DNA of 64,000 nt from Bartonella sp. ML70XJBT.G (GCF_028618575.1 NZ_JAQITA010000011.1:23006-87005), one strand, 5' to 3'; positions 46,470 through 56,330 are shown, numbered from the stretch's first letter. Numbers and translations: made by a program. Notes: generated from the letters alone by a model not told the origin.

Positions 46470-47315
46470 ATGAATGAACTTACCCATATTGAGACTGTTA
46501 TAGCGCATTACGATGCTGTTTTTTGTGATGTGTGGGGTGTCGTGCACAATGGTGTACATGCATTTGAACCGGCATTGAAAGTGTTGTACAAAATTCGGCA
46601 AATGGGAAAAAATGTCATTTTTTTGACCAATTCACCTCGACCACGGGAAGATGTTATTGCTCAGTTGTATAATATGAACGTTCATAGCGATTATTATGAT
46701 GCCATTATCACTTCAGGAGATGTCACTCGCGATCTTATTCGCGCTGCACCGCGTAAAGTGTTTTTCATTGGTCAACAACGTGATTTGATGTTGTTTGAAG
46801 GATTGGATTGCGAATTGGTGGAAGAATGGGAAGCTTCGGTTGTGGTGTGTAGTGGTTTTCTGGACGATCTTGATGAAGAACCAGCCGCTTATAAGGAAAT
46901 GTTTTTGCGTATGCGTGCGCGGAATTTGCCCTTTATTTGTGCCAATCCCGATGTGATTGTTCATTATGGCAATCAGGAATTTTGGTGTGCTGGTGCATTG
47001 GCGCGTCTTTACCAACAATTAGGAGGTGAGGTGCGTATTGCTGGAAAACCCCATGCGCCTATTTATGAATGTGCCTTTGAACACTTAGAAAAAATGCGCG
47101 GAAGAGTGGAAAAAAGTCAGGTTTTGGCTATTGGTGATGGGCTTTTGACCGATGTGAAAGGGGCGGCGCATTTTGGTCTTGATGTTCTCTATATCATGGG
47201 TGGTATTCATCGTTATGACTATATGCAAAATGGTGTGGTGGATAAGCAAGCATTGCAATCTTTTCTTGAACGTCATGGCTATAAGCCACAAGCAGTCATG
47301 TGGGCACTTCAGTAA
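46470..47315 (+). CDS. HAD-superfamily hydrolase (TIGR01459 type)
   Basis: This 281-residue protein has HAD motif I as FCDVWGVVHNG, motif II LTNSPRPRE, and C-terminal AGKPHAPIYE and GDGLLTDVKGA. It belongs to the class IIA HAD phosphatases conserved in alphaproteobacteria. The substrate is unknown. It overlaps ribF by one base (TAATG), suggesting coupling. It marks core chromosome flanking the Vbh island. Confidence 0.9.
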   Translation: MNELTHIETVIAHYDAVFCDVWGVVHNGVHAFEPALKVLYKIRQMGKNVIFLTNSPRPREDVIAQLYNMNVHSDYYDAIITSGDVTRDLIRAAPRKVFFIGQQRDLMLFEGLDCELVEEWEASVVVCSGFLDDLDEEPAAYKEMFLRMRARNLPFICANPDVIVHYGNQEFWCAGALARLYQQLGGEVRIAGKPHAPIYECAFEHLEKMRGRVEKSQVLAIGDGLLTDVKGAAHFGLDVLYIMGGIHRYDYMQNGVVDKQALQSFLERHGYKPQAVMWALQ

Positions 47316-48316
47316 TGTCGGATTTTTTGCGTCTTCAGGGGGTTCATAAGCTTCCTATGGCTTGGCGGGGAGCCGTGTTGGCACTTGGAAATTTTGATGG
47401 TGTTCATTGTGGACATCAGAGGGTGCTGCAAAAAGCACTTGATTTAGCACGGCTCAAAAATAAACCCGCTGTTGTCTTAACCTTTGAACCGCATCCAAGA
47501 AGTTTTTTCCAGCCCTCAATGCCTGTGGATCGCTTGACAGAAGCGGCTGAAAAGGCTGAAATTTTTAAAATTCTCGGGTTTAATGGCGTCATTGAGCAGC
47601 CCTTTGATGCGCATTTTGCTACTCTTTCAGCGGAGCAATTTGTTCATGCGATTTTAAAGGAAGCTTTTGATGTTTGTGTGGTGGTAACGGGTGAAAATTT
47701 TCAATTTGGTCACAAAAAAAGTGGAAATGCACAGTTGCTTTCTCAATGGGGAAAAGAATGTGGTTTTGAAGTTGTGAAAATTCCTTGCCTATCGAGCAAA
47801 CAGAACCAGCAACCGTTGATCATTTCCTCTAGTTCTATCCGTAAGCTTCTCTCCCAATGTGAGGTGAAAAAAGCAGCTCATTTGTTGGGCTATCATTATC
47901 GGGTGCGCTCAAATGTTATCCAAGGTGAGCAACTCGGTCGCCTGTTGGGATTTCCTACCGCTAATCAAATGCTTCCTCTCCAAGCCAGTTTGGCGCATGG
48001 TGTTTATGCTGTGCGATTGCGTCGTGCCAATGGTGTTTTACATGATGGGGTTGCAAGTTTTGGCTGTCGTCCAACGGTTGTAGAAGATGGTGCTCCTTTG
48101 TTAGAAACCTATCTGTTTGATTTTAACGATGATCTTTATGGAGAAAGCTGCACCGTTTCTTTCTTTCAGTTTTTGCGAGGACAAGAAAAATTTGATGGGC
48201 TAGAGCCTTTGATTGCGCAAATGCAACGTGATGAAAAAGCAGCAAAAGCAATTTTAGCAAAAGTACAGCCATTATCACCTTTGGATAGGCTGCTTACTTT
48301 TAAAAATATGACTTAA
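47315..48316 (+). CDS. ribF: Bifunctional riboflavin kinase/FMN adenylyltransferase
   Basis: I use the ATG at 47315, which overlaps the HAD stop, giving 333 residues. The N-terminal adenylyltransferase domain has LGNFDGVHCGHQ and VVTGENFQFGHKKSG, and the C-terminal riboflavin kinase domain has LLGFPTANQ and GVYAVRLRR. It converts riboflavin to FMN and then FAD. Length and motifs match the family. Confidence 0.95.
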   Translation: MSDFLRLQGVHKLPMAWRGAVLALGNFDGVHCGHQRVLQKALDLARLKNKPAVVLTFEPHPRSFFQPSMPVDRLTEAAEKAEIFKILGFNGVIEQPFDAHFATLSAEQFVHAILKEAFDVCVVVTGENFQFGHKKSGNAQLLSQWGKECGFEVVKIPCLSSKQNQQPLIISSSSIRKLLSQCEVKKAAHLLGYHYRVRSNVIQGEQLGRLLGFPTANQMLPLQASLAHGVYAVRLRRANGVLHDGVASFGCRPTVVEDGAPLLETYLFDFNDDLYGESCTVSFFQFLRGQEKFDGLEPLIAQMQRDEKAAKAILAKVQPLSPLDRLLTFKNMT

Positions 48317-48461
48317 GTTGAGCTGAAAAAGAAAGAAGAGCAGCAAAAATAGCCGTTAAACTGACGATAATCACGAAAATATATTCTAAAATATCATGAA
48401 ATATATGCTTTTTGCGCTGTTGGGAAGGGGTATCGAATATCTGAAGATCTGATTTGAGCAT
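48300..48461 (-). CDS. Small hypothetical membrane protein
   Basis: This 53-residue frame (MLKSDLQIFDTPSQQRKK) has one hydrophobic segment at about 27-46. Its stop overlaps the 3' end of ribF on the other strand. The ribosome site is weak. I recognise no family. Confidence 0.35.
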   Translation of the reverse strand: MLKSDLQIFDTPSQQRKKHIFHDILEYIFVIIVSLTAIFAALLSFSAQLKSYF

Positions 48462-48726
48462 TGTTTTTAATCTTTTGCATAATTTTCTGAAATTCTATGG
48501 TTTTAAAACTTTACTGCTTGTTTCTTTATGATCTGTTAAGACAAGTGATGAAAAGCAGGCTCATTGATCAAGATGGAGGGAGCATATTTCGTGGGGGTAA
48601 TTGCTGAAGACAACCTGCTGTTTTAAGATTGTCCGCGTGGCTTCCCTCTTTGATTGCAGAATTTTATAAAAACTTATTTTTTAGAGTTTTAAATGATGGA
48701 TTCTTTTTATCTATTAAGAAAAGTAA

Positions 48727-49056
48727 TTAAAGACGGGCTAAGCGATAAAGATGCATGGAGCGTGTTCCGTGGTGGCAATAGGCGAGAAGAGGCAGAGATG
48801 CTGTTTTTAAAATTGTTCTCATGGTTTCAATCTCTGACCGATTTATGGTCGGTGGTACGATAGGAATATGATGTGCTGTTATGCCATACTCACATGCCGC
48901 TGCTTTAATGATCAAAAAGTTAGGTTGATGGGGTTCTTCTTGATCGGGGCGGTTACAGATAATCGTTTTAAAGCCTGCTTGTGCTAATGTTTTGATATTT
49001 TCAACGCTAATCTGGGCGCTGATGAAAATATCGGGGTCAATTTGTTGTAACTGCAT
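48727..49056 (-). CDS. Beta-lactamase-hydrolase-like / TIGR01244-type phosphatase domain protein
   Basis: This 109-residue protein has CHHGTRS near residue 92, a C-x2-G-x-R-S phosphatase-like loop, and an N-terminal DPDIFISAQISVE. These fit the small DSP-PTPase-like family that also occurs fused to sulfide-metabolism proteins. Its exact reaction is unknown. Part of its N-terminal region is repeated as a relic at about 49780-49960. Confidence 0.75.
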   Translation of the reverse strand: MQLQQIDPDIFISAQISVENIKTLAQAGFKTIICNRPDQEEPHQPNFLIIKAAACEYGITAHHIPIVPPTINRSEIETMRTILKTASLPLLAYCHHGTRSMHLYRLARL

Positions 49057-50099
49057 ATTTCTTTATTCCTCATATTATGATGTTCTCTGCCATGCCAAAA
49101 GAATATCTTAAGGGTATGTGTGTTCTTTCTTTGAAAAACGTTCCTTCATCCAGAAAAATAAGATGTGGTTTTGAAAAAACACATTGTGCTGTATGAGGCG
49201 TTTTATTTTCAACACGTTCTCTTTTATATTGATGAACTGTCTGATTGATATTGGATAATTTATTGCCCTTCTTCTGTAAAGTGAGAACGCAAAAAAGAAA
49301 ATTCTTTTTTGCGTTTATTTCTCTTATATCCATTTTAAAAGTTGTTTGCTTTCACGTGGCAGGAGACAAGACGCAAGTGGATAAAAGCGTTTCAATTCTT
49401 TTTCAAAGTGTTTTCAGGTAAGGATCGCTGTAACAGGGAAGGGGAGCGTGATGGCTTTTGCTGTTATTTGCTCTGTGATTATGTGGGAGGTTTTTCTAGA
49501 AAGATTGTTGTGGGAGGGATACTCAAAAAATGGTTCAATTCTGAATGTTTTTCTCAATTTTTGTACGATATCGCGTGGTTCGCCGTTGTTTTAGCACAGA
49601 TGCTTTGTGCGGGGTGGGCAATGCGGAGTTGTATTCATAAATTCGGTAGCGAATACCTGTGTTTTTAAAATATGCTCTTTTTCGTTGAGTGGTTTATATC
49701 AACTTACAGAAGGGGGAGTATGCTTTAAGCATTCAATGGAGGCAATGGTGCTTGTTGGGTGTGTTGTTGCTTTTATAATGGGAAATCAGGTTGATGCAAC
49801 TCTTCTTGATGAGAGCGGTTAGAGATAATCGTTTTAAAGTTTGCTTGTGCTGAGATTTGATGCTTTCTATACGGATTTTGGCACTGGTTTAAAATATCAG
49901 GAAGAATTTGTTGTTCGTTTATTCTTGTTTGTCTCTCAGACTGTTTTTATGATGTTTTCTACAACGTTATAAAGGAAAATTGGGAGCCATTGCTTTGTCT
50001 TATAAAGAAGGGAGCTGTTGGTTTGTGCGGGTTCGATGCTTGCTTCCTTTGTGGTTTTCTGTATAATCGTAAAAACGATAAAGCGGAAAGACGGAATTC
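49057..50099. other. Gene-poor stretch with a phosphatase-gene relic
   Basis: Short frames at 49342-49668 and 49607-49822 on the plus strand and 49070-49333 on the minus strand have no recognisable content. About 49780-49960 resembles 48920-49090 (for example AGATAATCGTTTTAAAG and the bases before the start), so it is a decayed partial copy of the phosphatase-like gene. The last 60 bases hold the parA promoter region. Confidence 0.5.
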
Positions 50100-50729
50100 A
50101 TGATTATTGGACTCTTAAACCAAAAGGGAGGGGTGGGCAAAACGACCTTGAGCGTAAACCTTGCTGCTAGCTTTGCACGGGATGGAGCACGTGTATTGCT
50201 TATTGATGGTGATCCGCAGGGAAGTGCATTGGATTGGGCGGCGGCTCGTGAAGGGGATCCCTTGTTTTCGGTTGTTGGTTTGCCGCGCGCAACGATTCAT
50301 AAAGAAATTACTCAGATTGGTCATGGTTACGATCATATTATTATTGACGGTCCTCCACGCGTAACGGATCTTGCGCGCAGTGCTCTTATGGCTTCGGATT
50401 TTGTTCTCATTCCTGTGCAGCCTAGCCCCTATGATATTTGGGCAGCAGATGGAATTGTAAAACTCCTTGATGAAGCACGAGTCTATAAAGAAAATTTGCA
50501 ATCTGCTTTTGTTATTAATCGTAAAATAGTCAATACAGCAATAGGGCGTGATGTGAGTGAAGCTCTTGGAGTGTATCCTATAGATGTCCTTTCTGCCAGC
50601 ATTGCCCAGCGCGTGATTTTTGCAGAAGCTGTGGCACAGGGGAAAGCCGTTTATGAAGTTGATAAGCAAGGTCCAGCCGCAGCAGAGATTGAAGCTGTTG
50701 CAGCGGAAATCAAGGAGTTAGCACGATGA
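50100..50729 (+). CDS. parA: ParA-family partition ATPase, plasmid type
   Basis: This 209-residue protein has the deviant Walker A KGGVGKTT at residues 9-16, LLIDGDPQGSALDW and IIIDGPPR. It is the small ParA form (no N-terminal DNA-binding domain) typical of plasmid and mobile-element partition. It overlaps the next gene by four bases. Its presence on a stretch otherwise flanked by core genes suggests plasmid ancestry. Confidence 0.92.
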   Translation: MIIGLLNQKGGVGKTTLSVNLAASFARDGARVLLIDGDPQGSALDWAAAREGDPLFSVVGLPRATIHKEITQIGHGYDHIIIDGPPRVTDLARSALMASDFVLIPVQPSPYDIWAADGIVKLLDEARVYKENLQSAFVINRKIVNTAIGRDVSEALGVYPIDVLSASIAQRVIFAEAVAQGKAVYEVDKQGPAAAEIEAVAAEIKELAR

Positions 50730-50956
50730 ATAAAAAAATTAAGATTGGCACGAAGCCAACCAATAAACCCATTCCTTTAACGGCGGATGCATGGGTTGGA
50801 AATAATAAAGGCAGCATGGATGGAGGGATGAAACGTCTCACAATTGATATACCGGAAAGTTTACATCGTTTGATTAAGGTGAGTTGTGCAAGTCGTGGAA
50901 CAAAAATGGCTGATGAGGTGCGCGAATTGCTTGCACAAAAATACGGAAAAGTGTAA
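50726..50956 (+). CDS. Ribbon-helix-helix partner of ParA
   Basis: This 76-residue protein has KRLTIDIPESLHRLIKVSC, matching a ribbon-helix-helix DNA-binding strand and helix, then SRGTKMADEVRELLAQK. In such cassettes it binds the partition site and stimulates ParA, or represses the operon. It overlaps parA (ATGA). Confidence 0.8.
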   Translation: MNKKIKIGTKPTNKPIPLTADAWVGNNKGSMDGGMKRLTIDIPESLHRLIKVSCASRGTKMADEVRELLAQKYGKV

Positions 50957-52429
50957 AAAATGATACACGATAATACGTTTTTACGGGCTTCTTTTATCTT
51001 TCTCACAAAGAGATATTCTCAATATACCCTTTAGGGGAAGCCATGTTGTAATTGTGCATTATAGTTGAGACTCTATTCTTCCGCATCCTTTCAAAGAGCT
51101 GGATTGAATAAATCTTCACTTGGCGCGTTATTTTGTATGTATGGAACATCAACGATATTTAAGAAAATAGATGTTGGGTGATGAGAATGAAAGCGTGTAC
51201 TGTTGGTGTGAGATTTATTCTCGCAGCCATAAAAGATAGGGCGATATGCATACAGAGAAGGGAGAGCATATCCTCTATTTGTGAAATTTGACCGTGATGT
51301 TTTTTGTGGTCTCGCAAGCTCAACTCCATAAATAAGACTGCGCACCATATTGTTTTGAATAAGAGGTATTTTTCTAAAAGCCCTCTTGGTTTGTTCAAAC
51401 GAAAAGCCCTGATGACAAAAACACCATCTGATAACAAAAAAGAACTTTTTCCACTCTGCCACTTCATTCTACGAGGTGAGGTAAAGGGCTGTATTTCATA
51501 GATTTTAATAGCATATAATCAGATATGGCCAATTCTTTTTGTTTTTCATTTATGATGGTGATCATTTGTAAAGTCATACTGTTTGTTATCTTTATAGATG
51601 AGGATAATTTTCTAGAGAATTGTGTTGATAATGTTTTTAAATGCGAAGTTATTTCTTGTTTATTTTATGATAAACAAGCTAATACTGTAGGAAAATGGGG
51701 ATGCTGATTGTTTTTCAGCACTATATTGTTTTGTTAAACTTTATTAAAGTTTAGAGGGGGAGTGAAAAGAATTCATTTGTTCATTGATATTGGTGCTTGC
51801 TAAGATTTATTCTTTCTCAATACATAAAAGAACTTATTTGTTGTTTTCTCTTGATGTTGTTTCTTACATCTGTACTGTTTAAGGGAGTGACATTATGAGT
51901 TGTTATGAATTTTGAGGGGATAGGGCCCAATTTTTCTGTTCTGTTTGAACATATCAGATTGCTTGTTGACTATTTCTATTGGCATTGTTGTTAATGCAGG
52001 GGGAAATTGTATCAAAGCTTGCTTTGATTTTCCGGTGATTTCAGAATAATGAGAGTGCAATCAGTGAATTGAAGAAGATGGTGTTTTTGTTTGCTGATCT
52101 ATTGCCATGATTATAAGCACACCAAGTGGTTAAGGCAGATATTCGTATTGTTTTATGTCTCATAATGGCGTGATATGACAGAAAAGAAGTGTAAAGCTTC
52201 TTGAACAGTACGAAGGCTTTACAAGTGGTATGGAAGTTCAAGGACTTCACAATGGGGTGCTGTGCGGGGCATGTAATAAAGACACATCTTTAAAATGCAG
52301 GCAGCTATGATGGCTCAATATATTTGCCTTACCGTTTTGCGTATTCAGCAAAGAAATCTGTTCGTACGATATAGAGAATATATGAAACACATTATTTTTT
52401 AAGTGAGAAGGAAAAAGGGGAATTTACTG
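50957..52429. other. Gene-poor stretch between parA and the lipoprotein array
   Basis: No frame here has a recognisable domain. Frames at 51091-51467 (minus) and 51525-51707 (plus) are not convincing. The part just before 52430 should hold the promoter of the array. Confidence 0.4.
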
Positions 52430-52717
52430 ATGAATAAAGTCGTTATTGCAGCACTGTTGCTTTGCACTGGATTGTCTGTTGCTGGTTGCGAAAAAGACTA
52501 TAGCGTAGCAGATTTTAAAAAAGATAAAAAATTGATGGAAGAATGGGGAAAGAAATGTGAAAAGATGGAATTCTCTTCTGCCATGACATCCAAAAATTGT
52601 CAAAATGTTGTCCAAGCCAGTATGGAGCTTTTTCAAGATCATTATAAAAATCTTGCTAAGGAACTTCGTGAAGGTCTCAAGAAAGATGAAACGGAGAAGC
52701 AACAAGATAATCATTAA
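52430..52717 (+). CDS. EexN-like lipoprotein, array gene 1
   Basis: This 95-residue protein starts at 52430 after AAAAAGGGGAA. It has SVAGC (Cys20), EKDYSVADFKKDKK, KCEKMEFSSAMTSKNCQNV, and a charged tail ending QQDNH. It is the first of seven related plus-strand genes. The predicted product is an exported lipoprotein resembling EexN; exclusion activity is inferred. Confidence 0.82.
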   Translation: MNKVVIAALLLCTGLSVAGCEKDYSVADFKKDKKLMEEWGKKCEKMEFSSAMTSKNCQNVVQASMELFQDHYKNLAKELREGLKKDETEKQQDNH

Positions 52718-52894
52718 ATCATAAGAAATTTTGGATGGGAAGATGCTTTCTTGCATTGAAGCGGCTTCTACTGGTTGCAAAAATTGCGCGCATAGACGGT
52801 TTATGGTGAAAGCACACGATGGGGTGAATTTGCAACTTTTTATGGGCAGATAGGTTGGGCTCAAATTTTGTAAATTTGAAAAAAGGGGAATTAC

Positions 52895-53164
52895 TTGATG
52901 TATAAAGCCATTATTGCAGCATTGCTGCTTTGCACTGGGTTTGCTGTTGCTGGTTGTGAAAAAACCTATAGTGTTGAAGAGTTTAAAAAAGATCCCAAAT
53001 TACTCAATCAGTGGTTAGAGAAATGTTTTATTGAGGGGAATTTCGATTCAAAAAATTGTAAAAACGCAGAACAGGCTGAATTTGAAACTCGTAAAAAATG
53101 GGGAATTTTTGGCTCTGGAAAGGATGATGAGAGAAAAACGGAAGAGAAAAAGGAGGGGAATTAA
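52895..53164 (+). CDS. EexN-like lipoprotein, array gene 2
   Basis: This 89-residue protein has AVAGC, EKTYSVEEFKKDPK, KCFIEGNFDSKNCKNAEQAE and a charged end. The core is close to the Vbh gene at 39767. It begins after the repeated leader (52861-52900). Confidence 0.82.
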   Translation: MMYKAIIAALLLCTGFAVAGCEKTYSVEEFKKDPKLLNQWLEKCFIEGNFDSKNCKNAEQAEFETRKKWGIFGSGKDDERKTEEKKEGN

Positions 53165-53167
53165 ATC

Positions 53168-53383
53168 ATGAACAAAGTCATTATCACAGCATTACTGTTT
53201 TGTACTGGCCTTGCTGTTGCGGGTTGCGAAAAAACTTACAGCGTCGAAGAGTTTAAGAAAGATCACAAGTTACTTGATGAATGGGGAGCAAAATGTGAAA
53301 AAATGGGACCTTCTTCTGTAAAAACGTCCAAAAATTGTAAAAATGTTCAACAAGCGTATATGGAGCTTTTTATGGGGCGCTAA
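53168..53383 (+). CDS. EexN-like lipoprotein, array gene 3
   Basis: This 71-residue protein has AVAGC, EKTYSVEEFKKDHK, KCEKMGPSSVKTSKNCKNV and ends MELFMGR. It starts three bases after the previous stop and has no long tail. Confidence 0.8.
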   Translation: MNKVIITALLFCTGLAVAGCEKTYSVEEFKKDHKLLDEWGAKCEKMGPSSVKTSKNCKNVQQAYMELFMGR

Positions 53384-53428
53384 ATTGTGTCCAAACTTTG
53401 TAAATTTGAAAAAAAGGGGAATTACTTA

Positions 53429-53641
53429 ATGAATAAAGCCATTATTGCAGCATTGCTGCTTTGCACTGGACTTGCCGTTGCTGGTTGTGAAAAAACTTAT
53501 AGTGTTGAAGAGTTTAAAACAAATGAAAAATTGTATGAGGAATGGGCAAAGAAGTGTGAGAAGGATGATTCACCACTAAAGTCATCTCAAAATTGTAAAA
53601 ACCTTCGACAAGCGTATGTGGAGCTTTTTATGGGACACTAA
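53429..53641 (+). CDS. EexN-like lipoprotein, array gene 4
   Basis: The ATG at 53429 follows the repeated leader; an upstream GTG in frame is not needed. The 70-residue product has AVAGC, EKTYSVEEFKTNEK, KCEKDDSPLKSSQNCKNL and ends VELFMGH, close to array gene 3. Confidence 0.8.
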   Translation: MNKAIIAALLLCTGLAVAGCEKTYSVEEFKTNEKLYEEWAKKCEKDDSPLKSSQNCKNLRQAYVELFMGH

Positions 53642-53685
53642 ATTGTGACCAAACTTCGTAAATCTGAAAAAAGGGGAATTACTTA

Positions 53686-53892
53686 ATGAATAAAACTATT
53701 ATTGCCGCATTGTTGCTTTGCACTGGGCTTGTCGTTGTTGGTTGTGAAAAAACTTACAGTGTCGAGGAATTTAAGAAAGATCCAAAATTAATCGAGCAGT
53801 GGAAAAGGAAATGTTTTGCTACAGGAAAGTTCGATTCACAAAATTGTATAAATGCAGAGCAAGCTGAGCGTGAAATTCGTAAAGGTGGTTAG
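53686..53892 (+). CDS. EexN-like lipoprotein, array gene 5
   Basis: This 68-residue protein has VVVGC, EKTYSVEEFKKDPK and KCFATGKFDSQNCINAEQAE. It follows the repeated leader. It is the shortest member and ends RKGG. Confidence 0.78.
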   Translation: MNKTIIAALLLCTGLVVVGCEKTYSVEEFKKDPKLIEQWKRKCFATGKFDSQNCINAEQAEREIRKGG

Positions 53893-53974
53893 TCTCACTC
53901 GAACTTAATGCAAAAGGATGAAAAAACTGAAGATAGGATAACAGTTAAATCATCAACAAAAGATTGATAGTAGT

Positions 53975-54047
53975 ATTTTCTTTGTACGCGGTTTATCGTC
54001 GCAGGTTGTGAAAAACCGCGTACAGAAGTGGAATTTAAGATTTAAAA
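53975..54047 (+). pseudogene. Remnant of an EexN-like gene
   Basis: The bases read FIVAGCEKPRTEVEFK, a lipobox plus a degenerate family core, and then a stop. It shows an earlier extra copy in the array. Confidence 0.55.
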
Positions 54048-54135
54048 AAAATGCACAATGAAGAGAATGTGCAATTTTAGTGAGATACTCAATTTGCCCA
54101 AACTTTGTAAATTTGAAAAAAAGGGGAATTACTTA

Positions 54136-54615
54136 ATGAATAAAACTATTATTGCCGCATTGTTGCTTTGCACTGGACTTGCCGTTGCTGGTTGTGAAAA
54201 AACTTACAGCGTCGAGGAATTTAAGAAAGATCCAAAATTATTTGAAGAATGGGCAGTGAGATGTGGATGGTCAGGAACTTCAAAAAATTGTGAAAATGTA
54301 CGAGTAGCTGATCACGAACTTTCCGAAGAACGCCGGAAAAAAGCAGAAGAAGAAAACCGTAAATATATGGAAGAGCTTGAGAAGAAGCAAAAAAAAGAAC
54401 ACGAAGAATACCTTAAATATATGGAAGAGTACGAGAAAAAGCGAAAAGAAGAACAAGCGAAAAGCGACGCAGAATTTGAAAAATGGCTCTCTGAATCTGG
54501 AAAACGGGAAGCTGAATATGAAAGGCAGAGAATTGAAGAAGATGCTAAATGGCGAGAGAGAATTAAAGAAGATCAAAAAAGAATAGATAAGATCTGGAAA
54601 GAATCCAATCCATGA
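54136..54615 (+). CDS. EexN-like lipoprotein with long charged coiled-coil tail, array gene 6
   Basis: The ATG at 54136 follows the repeated leader, giving 159 residues; the frame is open further upstream. It has AVAGC, EKTYSVEEFKKDPK and CGWSGTSKNCENVRVA, then about 100 residues of Glu/Lys/Arg-rich helix. That extension may be a periplasmic coiled coil. It overlaps the next gene (ATGA). Confidence 0.82.
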   Translation: MNKTIIAALLLCTGLAVAGCEKTYSVEEFKKDPKLFEEWAVRCGWSGTSKNCENVRVADHELSEERRKKAEEENRKYMEELEKKQKKEHEEYLKYMEEYEKKRKEEQAKSDAEFEKWLSESGKREAEYERQRIEEDAKWRERIKEDQKRIDKIWKESNP

Positions 54616-54827
54616 ACAAAGTTATTATCACAGCACTATTGCTTTGCACTGGATTTGTTGCTGGTGGTTGTAAAGAAAGAACTTACAGCATCGAAGAATT
54701 TAAGAAAGATAAAGAATTACGTCTCAAATGGGAAAAGAAGTGTTTCCTCGGTGGGACATCTGTACAAGCGTCACAAAATTGTGATAATGTTGCAAAAGCG
54801 GGTTACCAACTTCTTTTTGGAGGTTAA
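54612..54827 (+). CDS. EexN-like lipoprotein, array gene 7
   Basis: This 71-residue protein has VAGGC, KERTYSIEEFKKDK and KCFLGGTSVQASQNCDNV. It is the last gene of the array, coupled to gene 6, and is followed by a terminator. Confidence 0.8.
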   Translation: MNKVIITALLLCTGFVAGGCKERTYSIEEFKKDKELRLKWEKKCFLGGTSVQASQNCDNVAKAGYQLLFGG

Positions 54828-54966
54828 ATCTTGCTCTCAGGCCTTGTTGATCTAAGCATAAAAGGACAGCTGTGAAATTCTCAACAAGAATGGGGATCTT
54901 GTTTTTTCTACTTCAAGTGAGAGATCATTTTGCTTTGAACCGCAAAGAGAAAACTTTCAATAAATG

Positions 54967-54994
54967 AAAACCTCTCCTCTGTGGAGAGTTTTTT
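54967..54994 (+). terminator. Rho-independent terminator of the lipoprotein array
   Basis: CTCTCC (54972-54977) pairs with GGAGAG (54983-54988) around a five-base loop, followed by six T on the plus strand. It lies about 140 bases beyond the last array gene. Confidence 0.8.
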
Positions 54995-56193
54995 GTTTTG
55001 GAGGAAATCTTTAGCAGCGCTTTTGAGAAAAAATTGTATTTCAAATCATATCGGCACAACGAGCACCCCCTTCATGTACTTTACAATTCACGAGGTTTTA
55101 GGATCTTTTTCTCCTTATAGGGAGAATGAAAAAATTTCCGTAGTGTTTAAAAGTTTTGCAGTACGGTGAGTATATTCAAGCATATTGAACCATGTCATCT
55201 CTTTCTGATTTAAGATTTCTTTTGCCTCATCAAGGATACAAGCCTAATAGAGAATGGCCGGTGCGTTAGGTGCATGGTTGTTCAGTCACAGCCAGTACTA
55301 TCGTACTCTTTGTTCGCTGCCAATGAGTATAGCTTTTGGCATCTGTGGGCGTTCATGACAGGCATTTTTAGCCCTTTTTTGATGTTTTTATCCATAGGCT
55401 CATTCTGTGTACCATGCGCAAGCGAATGGTGTTGCTTGATATAGGGGGATGAAATGAGAGAAACCTCTGATATTTTGGGCAGTTGTTTCAGAGAATAACT
55501 GTAAATTATCATTATAAGTCAATATATTCTGGGTATTAGAACTCTTTTTAAAAAAATCAATTTTGTTGCAGATGGGTGGAAGGAGAAGAGTCATACTTTT
55601 ATGCGGGAGGGATTCAGTCAGGGGCATTCAGGAAGAATAAATATTGGGTGTAACTGTGCAAAGTGCATCTAAAAGCACATAGTAATGTGAAAAGGCTGAA
55701 AAGTGATAGTTTGATCTATGAATCATCTTGCTGCTTTAAGACGTCTCTTTGATATTAAGATTAAAGCGCTCAATTGCGCAGATTATAACAAACACTTAAC
55801 AGAATATGCCTATAGTGTTTCTCTTGGGTTGCAATGTACGGCTTGTTTTAAAAAAATATTTTTCAACGCTCCTTATCCCATATCATGATAGTAGCTCGTG
55901 AATGGTATAACAATAAAGCCATTGAATATCACCATCTTTACGCTTATGAAGCAGCAAGCCGGCACCATTATTCACTTTGGCAGCGTTCAATATTGCGACA
56001 GCCCTTGCATTTGAGAGCATTCATAAGAGACGTTTTTACTTCTTTCTTGTCAGTTTTTACCCACACACCAACCCCGCTTTTGATGTGCAAGAAAGTGATC
56101 TTCATTGATTCAATATGAGAGGGCTGTGATGAGAAAATCTTACGATATTCAGAATTGTGTTCAAATTGAAAAATGACAATTTATTATTATAAA

Positions 56194-56289
56194 TCAATGC
56201 ATTGTCATTATAAGGATGAACACAACAAAAGCATTACTGGTGACAATCAATGTTGAATAAAGCATAGCAGTTTTTATGATATCAGCCAT
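56194..56289 (-). CDS. Possible 31-residue hydrophobic peptide
   Basis: The frame MADIIKTAMLYSTLIVTSNA continues with a hydrophobic end (VVFILIMTMH). It is preceded by an AGAGG site and, about 42 bases upstream, by a perfect palindrome. The arrangement suggests a regulated small membrane peptide, but chance cannot be excluded. Confidence 0.3.
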   Translation of the reverse strand: MADIIKTAMLYSTLIVTSNAFVVFILIMTMH

Positions 56290-56330
56290 AAGAACCTCTT
56301 TCGTTCTTGGGAGTATGGGCTTTATGAATA

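Larger units (their letters stand above)
52861..54138 (+). repeat. Repeated leader before array genes
   Basis: A leader of about 40 bases (AAACTTTGTAAATTTGAAAA then AAGGGGAATTACTTAATG) occurs at 52861-52900, 53390-53431, 53643-53688 and 54097-54138. It carries the AAGGGG ribosome site. Its conservation shows that gene duplications included the leader. Confidence 0.85.

Noticed and set aside
50115..50669. 184-codon minus-strand frame
   Set aside because: It is antisense to parA, whose motifs are unmistakable.
52740..52860. Possible further lipoprotein remnant (TGCKNC-like reading)
   Set aside because: The match is too short to separate from chance.
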